This document shows, piece after piece, positions 57,552 through 64,000 of a DNA stretch of 64,000 bases; positions within the stretch are counted from its first letter, which is position 1, and each line of letters starts with the position of its first letter. The DNA is from Moniliella sp. 'wahieum'. Lineage: Eukaryota; Basidiomycota; Moniliellomycetes; Moniliellales; Moniliellaceae. The notes beneath the pieces are model-generated. The model was not told the origin of the DNA and made no database searches. It was given only the letters and a program-made list of their open reading frames with translations. The position numbers and the translations under genes are program-made. The stretch is from positions 186,001-250,000 of the forward strand of contig RSEE01000022.1 in the NCBI GenBank assembly GCA_003971905.1. The letters run 5' to 3'.

Positions 57552-59305
57552 ATGGCCCCGCTCAAGTCGTCTACCTTCTCCCGCCACCCGCGCGTCGGCC
57601 AGCTTGGCCCACGCCTCAAGCAGGCCCTCCCGCACAAGGGACACAAAGCCAGCACCCTCCTCCGTCCTTGCCTTAACCCTTCCCTCCCACGTCCAGCGCC
57701 CGCGTCCCCATTGCTCCCCACCCCTCTTCCTGCGCAGGCTCCGCTTCCGATGCCCCGGCCGATTTGCAATCTGCCACGCCGGCGCCACGCCACCGGTGCT
57801 GTTCCTCATCGGACACCTAGTGGTGCAGGAGCACCACCTGCTGCCATCGCCACCGCTGCCAGGGTTGTACCCGCCACGACGCCCCCTCCAGTGTTGCGCA
57901 AGCGCGCGAATGAGAACGTCTTTGCCACTTTTTACACACCAGCACCCAAACGGCACCAAGCGAAGCATGCTCGCATCGCTGAAAACCACAATACCACCCA
58001 TTATTTCTCGCCCTATCCCAGTGAAAACCCAATAAGCGTACGTTACCCTACATGCGCCCACAACTTGGAAGCTAACTCTGATATTCACGTGCAGCCTGCT
58101 GTTGCTGACGAGGTGCAAGCCGATCCAGTGGAACTGGACAATCTCGCCAGCGTTGGTGGCACCCAAGTCATTGGCCCCATCCTGCGTTTTTCCCGGAGCG
58201 ACAGCAGCGCCTATCTTCTGGCGCAGCGATACATCATTACCGGGGACCGTGGCAAGACCCCCTATGGACATGCAATGCTGGCCCATGACATGGTCACCAA
58301 CCAAGAGGTGATGATCAATGTCAGCCACACCGCTACGGACATGCGTGCCGAGAGCATGCGCCAGGCCCGGATCCTGCATGCAGTGGGAGCCATGAAGCCG
58401 GACGTCATTGGCTGGGTGCATGTGCGCGAGGTGTTTCTCTACAACCACGACCGCCTTTGCATCGTGTTTGACAACAAGGCTTGCACGCTGGACCGCTTTA
58501 TTAAGCACGATCTCCATGGCCGTGGACTCCCACTGGAGCACATTCAGGCCATCATGAAGCAACTGCTTCTCTTTCTCGCCTCCCTTCATGACCAGGGATT
58601 CGTCCATGGCAATCTGACCGCAGAACACATTCGGTTCGACAGCACCGCCGCCGCTCTCATCCCCAATCCCTCCAAGGACGGCGAGGTGGTTCCGTTCCTC
58701 ACTTCGTCAATGGTCCACATGACTGGTGCGGGTAACATCCGCATTCGTCCCAGCACCAAACCGAGTGCGCTTCCCAAGGCCTATCTTCCCCCGAGGCGCT
58801 CCTTGGCACCCACGCCTGGTCGGCTCCCCTCGACATGTGGGCAGCTGGGTGTGTGATGCTGGAGCTGATGACGGGTAAGCTTCCATTTGGACCCCATCAG
58901 CGCGATGTCTGGCCAACGCAGGAGGCGTACAACCAGTACAAAGCAGAGAAGCACGCCTTTGAGGCCAGCGACACACCTCTCTTGGCGCAGATGCAGAGCG
59001 CGCTGGGTGTGATGCCCAACAGCCTGCTGGCCAATCTCCCGGCCGACAAGCGTCAGCAGCTCTTCTTCCCCGATGGCACTGTGCGCACCACCAAGCCGAT
59101 CCCATCCACCCCACTTTCTCGGTACCAGTACCATCAGAACGAAGCAAAGTACATGAGCTACGACATTTGCTTCCGGGACCTTGTCGGTCAACTTCTCGAG
59201 CTGGAGCCCAGTCTGCGCATCTCGGCCGAGCAGGCCTTGAAGCACCGCTTCTTTGACCTCCAGCGTGGCACGGACTACCCACGCAACATTCACCTGCCGC
59301 AGTAA
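57552..59305 (+). CDS. DYRK/CLK-like protein pseudokinase
   Basis: The fold is that of a CMGC-type kinase near the DYRK/CLK/PRP4 group, but catalytic residues are replaced. The N terminus (MAPLKSSTFSRHP) is Pro/Ala-rich. The kinase domain runs from about 58215. The beta-3 lysine position reads VMINV (expected VAIKI). The catalytic loop reads VHGNLTAEHIRF (expected HxDLKPENI). The DFG position reads VHMTGAGNIRI. The structural C-lobe is well kept: LPLEHIQAIMKQLLLFLASL, PPEALLG, DMWAAGCVMLELMTGKLPFG, SLRISAEQALKHRFFD. Intron 58038-58094 (GTACGT, GCTAAC, GTGCAG) is 57 bp and stop-free, so retention would add 19 residues. One frame correction is needed near 58800. TAA is at 59303-59305. It could act as a scaffold. 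Confidence 0.8.
58038..58094 (+). other. 57-bp intron, frame-neutral
   Basis: GTACGT donor, GCTAACTC branch point and CGTGCAG acceptor. Length is a multiple of three, and the in-frame reading contains no stop. Confidence 0.75.
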
Positions 59306-59993
59306 CCGTTATCCGGTTTACTTTTTTACTCGGTCCAGCGCCCGACCACAAAATCCAGTCGGGCATGTCGAGTGTATGGTAGGAAGATGTCCACCGCTCC
59401 TACTGTGTACCCCCGCCAACCAATGGGTTGGCAACATGTTGGGCGTGGGCCCCCTCTCCTGATAAGCGATGAGAAGGACAGATTTAACGAGGTCGAGCAC
59501 ATCGCTTCCTCGGCCCTGCCTCAGGGTTTATCGACCTACTACTCGTCTGCGCCATTATTGGAGCATATAACGACCAAAAATCATCTGGTCCCTCCGGTCA
59601 AGTGCCGGACGCGTCCGACCCCGTCACGGGAACCGGATCCTTTTACTTATCTCCTTTTTTCGCTTTCCCATATACCGCGGAGCTATCGTATTCAATTGAA
59701 TGACCGTCTCTTCAGATGAATGATGCAAATCCCCTCTTTCGTAGTGAGCTAGGGACGCCACACCCACCGACAGCAGCCTGTACTATATACATGTACTAGG
59801 GTAGCCGCGGGTTCTCCGACTTCCCTCCTCTTATCGCTTTTTTACATCTGTGTTGCAACAGAGCGAGCTACATTCTGGTGCATCCTGCCTGAATAACACG
59901 TCCATCCCTTCAACCGTTTCCATCCCAGTCCAATGCAGTAGCTAGGCTGGCAGTCGACCTGGGTGCATTATCCAAAATACAGCTTTCCGATGC
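59306..59993. other. spacer between convergent genes
   Basis: 3' regions of the pseudokinase (+) and FHL1-like (-) genes. The right 130 bp are the 3' untranslated region of the FHL1-like gene and are the source of the duplicated fragments at 56.0 and 56.7 kb. Nothing else was recognised. Confidence 0.5.
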
Positions 59994-62900
59994 TCAGGGC
60001 GGTGGGGGCGCAGGAGGAACGGAACCACCAACACCATGAACAGGTGAAGTTGCCATCGTACCTGAGACCTCGCCCGCGGGCGGCGGCACAGAGACGCTGC
60101 CACAGACGCTGCGGCTGGTACAGATGCAACAGGGGATGGCGACCCTGTCGAAGCGAGCCCGGACGACACACTCGACTTGGCCTTCTTGGTGGCCAGGATG
60201 AGCAGCTTCCGCTGGGCGGGCGAGAGCTTGGTTACATCTAATTTCTGTCCTCGCTGCAGCATGGCAATCAAGCCCGCCGCTTCCGGGTGGCCTTTAAGCG
60301 CGTCCAACGGTGAGGATTTCCCTTTGGGCGTGGAAGAAGAAGCGGGTGCGGGTAACACAGCGGACTTGATGGAGCTGCTTGCTCCAGTGGTCGCAGACGT
60401 CTCGGGAGCGCTCCCAAGTGAGGAAGTAGTCTGAGAGGACAATGCCACAGTAGGAACATCCAACCCAGGTGGGGCAAGGAGGTCGAGGAAGGTAATGGCG
60501 CATTCTTCGGGGACAGAGAGGAGCTATCCCTTGCAAGAGCGGGCGCCACGGAAGAAGGCGGGGTTGGCGACAGCCTCTGCCCGAGTGCGGTTGCTGGCAC
60601 AGGTGTAGGTTCAGGTGCAGGTGCAGGTGCAGGTGCAGGTGCAGGTGCCGCTGCTGACACAACGTCCACAGCTTCTTCCTGTGCAAGTCCCCCCTCTGCT
60701 TCCGGGGTTGCTACCAGTGGCGGGAGAGAAAGTTCTGCTCGACTTGAATCCGTAGTGGGGACGGAAGGGGGAGGGGAGAAGCGCTCGTCCTTGCTGTTGG
60801 ATCCGTGGGGGGTACGGGAGGGGGAAGGGGCTGAGCTCCCACGGCGGCAGGCACCGGATGGACCGCAGAAACTGTCGTGAGAGGGGAGTCACAGCTGGCA
60901 GCTTTGAAGCTGCTGTACCTGACGATGTGGCGGTGTGTTGCCCGCTACTGAAGGAGGCTCAACTGGAGGACCTAAGGAAGTTGTGGTGGCCACGGGAACT
61001 GCTGGACCGGCACCAAGAGGGGCCCCTGAGGGTGCAGGAATCGATACCGGAGTAGACACCTTAGGTGATCCTGGAGCAGGGGACTCCTTCGTATGGCGCT
61101 TCTTCTTCTTCTTGATGCGATGACGTAGGTATACCTTAAGGCGTTCCTGTACGTTGGCCAGAGCAGCGGTAAACCCTTTCGCTTCAAGCGCTTGAACTTC
61201 TTCCGCCGACAGGGGGAACACATCCGGATTCAAGTAGAGCGTCCCTTCGTGCACAACCAACGGTGGACCAGAGAGTAGTTTCTCCAGTTGCCCCTGTGGT
61301 GCGGCAGCATGAGCAGAAGGAGGAGGAGGTCCGACAATGATCTTAATTTGACCTTCGGTCATGGGCGCGGCGGGAGTGACGGGTGCAGGTACGGGAGCGA
61401 CGGAGGTCGGGGACCCAGCCGCAGGGACTTCAGACGGGGGAATGGGCGATCTGGCAGGAACAGCAAGGCTCGTGGTGGGGGCGGGAGATGCCTTCGTGGC
61501 TGGTGGAAGAGAAGGAGATCCAGCGTCGTGTTGTGATTTAGCCCACTGCCCAGCAGGGTAGAAGCGAGAGCGTAAAACAACCCTTTCTTTGGGTACTGTC
61601 CTCGGGCGTCCGCGGGACCCTCACCACATCCTTAGCAGAGGTGAGAGCATGACGGATGGCACTGTGCCAATCATGCCCGTTTGCCCGGTTGTGGGTACGG
61701 TACCACGACCATTTGTCCGCAATCCAGTCGTATAGTTCATGCAACGTCATCTTACCTCCTTTCTGGGTTGCTTGCGGCGAACCCAATGCCATTGTGACAA
61801 GGACTTGGTTGGAGATCGCTGGGCGGTCATCAGGTGGTCCCGACGCACTGAGCGGCGCACCAGGGAGGAAGGGGGGCAAGGATGGCATCCCCATTCCTCC
61901 TACGCCTCCCATGGAAAGGAAATGGATACGCAAAAGGCATAGTGGGGAACATTCCGGGCCCAAACATAGGCGGGAACCCCATCTGCGACCCCATCCAAGG
62001 AGGCACCTCGGGCTTGTCGGGTCGGAGGGGGACAGCCTTGGGAAGTGGCAAATCTGTAGGGGGAGATGCAGAAGGAAGAGACGACGGCTTGCTCACCGGA
62101 GAAGGGATGCTCCCAACAGTTGCGGAAGTAGCTGTTGAGTCCACTTCGAGGCGAGTTTTCTCCTTCTCCTTCTTCTCCAGAGGCCCATCTTTATCCTTGA
62201 GAGTGAGCTTGTCCTTGTTCTTGACGGAATTCTTGGCAGTAAGCGGGTTCTTATCAGTGCCCTTCTCTTTGCCCTTCTCTTTCTCCTTCTCCAAGTCCAT
62301 CTCTTTGGCAGGGACTTTTTGCTTATCCTTGCCTGGCACTTTGTCCTGGGCGCCCACCTTCTCCTTCTCCGTCGCAGTCTTCTTCCGCTCCCGCTCCCTC
62401 CTCTCGCGATTGGCCTTGCGCCGCGCCGCGTCGACGGCCTCGATACCAATAGGCTCTCCGACGCGAGGGACATGGCTATCATCCTTGTCCGTACGTTTCC
62501 TCTTGCGAGAAGTGCCGTTGCTCTTTCCTTTGTCCTTGTCCTTCTCTTCCTTGACTTTAGCATCTTTGTCCTTCGGGTACTTCCCCTTCTCGTCCTCCTC
62601 CTCCTTCAAAGGTCGTGCAGGCTTGGCACGCTTCTTAAGCCGTAGTTTCGGTTCCTTACGAGGGGGAGGAGCAGACAGCTCATCAGCCATCTCTCCTTCA
62701 GAGAGAGAGAGTTCCCCGCTACCAATTGAAACAGACCTAATGCTCGACTGGGGGAGCGAGTCGCTGTCTTCCTGCTCTTGGACAGGAAGGAGGGGGGGTG
62801 ACAGTGCTTCGGGCTCAGGTGGAGGGAGCACAAAGTAAAACACGCGCTCCGAGATCTGGACCTTGGTTCTTGGCATGAAGTCAGTCTTGACCGAAACAGA

Positions 62901-63505
62901 AAAGAGGGGGGGTGCATACCGGTTGGAAAGCAATACACAAGTGCCGCGATCGTGATAAACGTCATCCACGAACGCACCGTTTCGTCCGAGGACTTGAAAA
63001 ACAAAAGCACCATCTGGCAAGGCTGGACCAAGTTCCTCCTCTTCCACGCGTCGGGGACCAGGCGGATGGGGCAAGGGCACCCCTGCAGGCGAATAGAATA
63101 TGCGTGCATGGTGTCGGGAGATGGACTTGAGCGGTCCCAGGTCCACATCCACCCCGCCTTCTACGCGGGAGCCGGTGATCCTCTGGGCAGGGGGGGGGAA
63201 GGTGCGGTGCCGGGGCGCCGGCCAATAAGGACATCGAGGGTCTGAAGGTAATAGGAGAAGCCGGGGAACTCGAGTTTGGCATACGCCTGGATCTGCTCGC
63301 CCTCGGGCTGGGGCAGTTGGGTGGGAATGGGCAGGTCGTCGAGCAGCGATTGATTCGGCCTCCAGGTCGTCGGGCGGGTCGTCGGGCGGGGGTCGTGCAG
63401 GTCGCGGAGCGACGCGTGCCCACTGGCGGGCGGGGGCATGGGTGGAGGCAGCGGCAGGGGTGCCGGCACGGGGCTCCCGTGGGGCGCTGCGGCAGGGCTG
63501 GACAT
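59994..63505 (-). CDS. FHL1: FHL1-like FHA and forkhead transcription factor
   Basis: Nuclear regulator with the FHL1 arrangement; the yeast protein controls ribosomal-protein genes. The ATG at 63505 (MSSPAAAPHGSPVPAPLPL) starts a Pro-rich tail. The FHA domain lies at about 63280-62830: KLEFPGFSYYLQTLDVLIGR, ISRHHARIFYS, VLGRNGAFVDDVY, ISERVFYFVLPP. A ~280-residue Lys/Glu-rich linker follows (62650-62150) with KRKRTDKDD nuclear-localisation-like runs. The forkhead domain is at about 61850-61600: ISNQVLVTMALGS, MTLHELYDWIADKWSWYR, GHDWHSAIRHALTSAKDVVR, VPRT. A C-terminal region has KVYLRHRIKKKKKRH, a Pro-Ala hexamer repeat and LSPAQRKLLILATKKAK, ending PPAPPPP at TGA 59994-59996. Several frame changes occur, including around 63180, 61570 and 60500. 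Intron positions were not resolved. Confidence 0.82.
60612..60652 (-). repeat. hexanucleotide GGTGCA microsatellite coding Pro-Ala
   Basis: Plus-strand AGGTGC units repeat about six times. On the coding strand they give alternating Pro-Ala codons in the FHL1-like C-terminal region. Confidence 0.85.
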
Positions 63506-64000
63506 GCGCGCGATGGCGACGCGGGCGGAGCAGGCGAGATGGTGGCAGCAGGAGCGTGCGACCGCTGAGAGGCACGCGTTGGGTGGGACGGCCTGCTGAA
63601 TCTGGCGTCGGGGCGGCGATGGTGATACAGACGTGATGCACGCTGCCTCGCCTGCAGCCTAGTGGGCCGGGCGGAATGGGCCGATGTTTGGCGTTCCGCC
63701 CCTGAAACTTTTCCGCCGCCACGTGACATCTTGTTGGTCGGTTCCAACGTCCTCTCCCGCTTCAAGGATGGCGCAGATTGCGAATGGCTCTCCCTGTTTT
63801 CTTTTGGGTTGCTCATATGGTGTGCGGCAGCAATTGCAATGCACAACCCGCTACAGAGGACGCACAAGAGGGGAGCACAACCGATGTCCGTCTCTTTGCC
63901 ATTCTCCCGCTCGTCCGTATAGGCGTTTGACGTGTGCGTCAGTACGTCTCCATCCATTTCTTACTTACAATCCGTTCTGTGGCCGCAACATATACGTTGT
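63506..64000. other. upstream region of the FHL1-like gene
   Basis: About 495 bp to the window edge. No further gene was recognised. It should contain the FHL1-like promoter; no TATA element was clear. Confidence 0.45.

Noticed and set aside
57342-58628. 428-codon minus-strand open frame
   Set aside because: Antisense to the pseudokinase, whose C-lobe and splice signals clearly define the coding strand.
61882-62838. 318-codon plus-strand Ser/Phe/Leu-rich frame resembling a membrane protein
   Set aside because: It is the complement of the Lys/Glu linker of the FHL1-like gene (AAG/GAG read backwards gives CTT/CTC).
1-64000. CRISPR arrays, bacterial operons, phage or toxin systems
   Set aside because: Introns, tRNA intron, polymerase III terminator and gene families are eukaryotic. 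The short tandem heptamers lack spacer-repeat structure.

Overview
The window is nuclear DNA of a fungus, most likely a basidiomycete. The genes are intron-containing, with introns of about 46-105 bp, GTACGT/GTGCGT/GTAAGT donors and CTRAC-like branch points. The gene set is fungal: a RA-LRR-PP2C-cyclase adenylyl cyclase, a PDR-type ABC transporter, orotidine-5'-phosphate decarboxylase, a Gyp7-type RabGAP, an STM1-like ribosome/RNA-binding protein and an FHL1-like FHA/forkhead factor. Placement below phylum cannot be settled from the sequence alone.

Layout. 0-7.6 kb is gene-poor and rich in short heptamer repeats. 7.7-9.5 kb (+) is a C2H2 zinc-finger factor. 10.6-11.1 kb is one copy of an LTR-like dispersed repeat. 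11.9-14.2 kb (+) is a SEC14/CRAL-TRIO protein. 15.3-23.5 kb (+) is adenylyl cyclase. 23.7-26.1 kb (-) is an F-box protein. 27.3-30.5 kb (-) is an unrecognised Ser/Pro-rich coiled-coil protein. 31.1-34.7 kb (-) is a type IIC P-type ATPase. 36.2-36.8 kb is the second LTR-like copy. 37.9-42.0 kb (+) is the Gyp7-like RabGAP. 42.6-43.5 kb (-) is URA3. 43.5-46.4 kb is a repeat-bearing intergenic stretch. 46.5-51.1 kb (+) is the PDR ABC transporter. 51.1-53.9 kb is unassigned, with a possible minus-strand gene. 53.9-54.8 kb (-) is STM1-like. 55.45 kb (-) is an intron-bearing tRNA-Glu(CTC). 55.8-56.9 kb holds repeat and pseudogene fragments. 57.6-59.3 kb (+) is a DYRK/CLK-like pseudokinase. 60.0-63.5 kb (-) is the FHL1-like factor.

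Function. The neighbours do not form an obvious biosynthetic cluster. They are housekeeping and signalling genes: cAMP synthesis, lipid transfer, Rab7 GTPase control, cation and drug transport, pyrimidine synthesis, and translation or ribosomal-gene control. They are separated by repeat-bearing spacers.

Two properties run through the window. First, nearly every conserved gene changes reading frame without an intron, often at a homopolymer that looks one base short. I read this as single-base errors in the assembly rather than decay of so many essential genes, so exon ends and frames below are reconstructions and coordinates are outer limits. Second, the spacers contain 7-bp tandem repeats made of many different 6-bp palindromes of the form A-N-N-N-N-T plus one spacer base. 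This is the most unusual structure seen.
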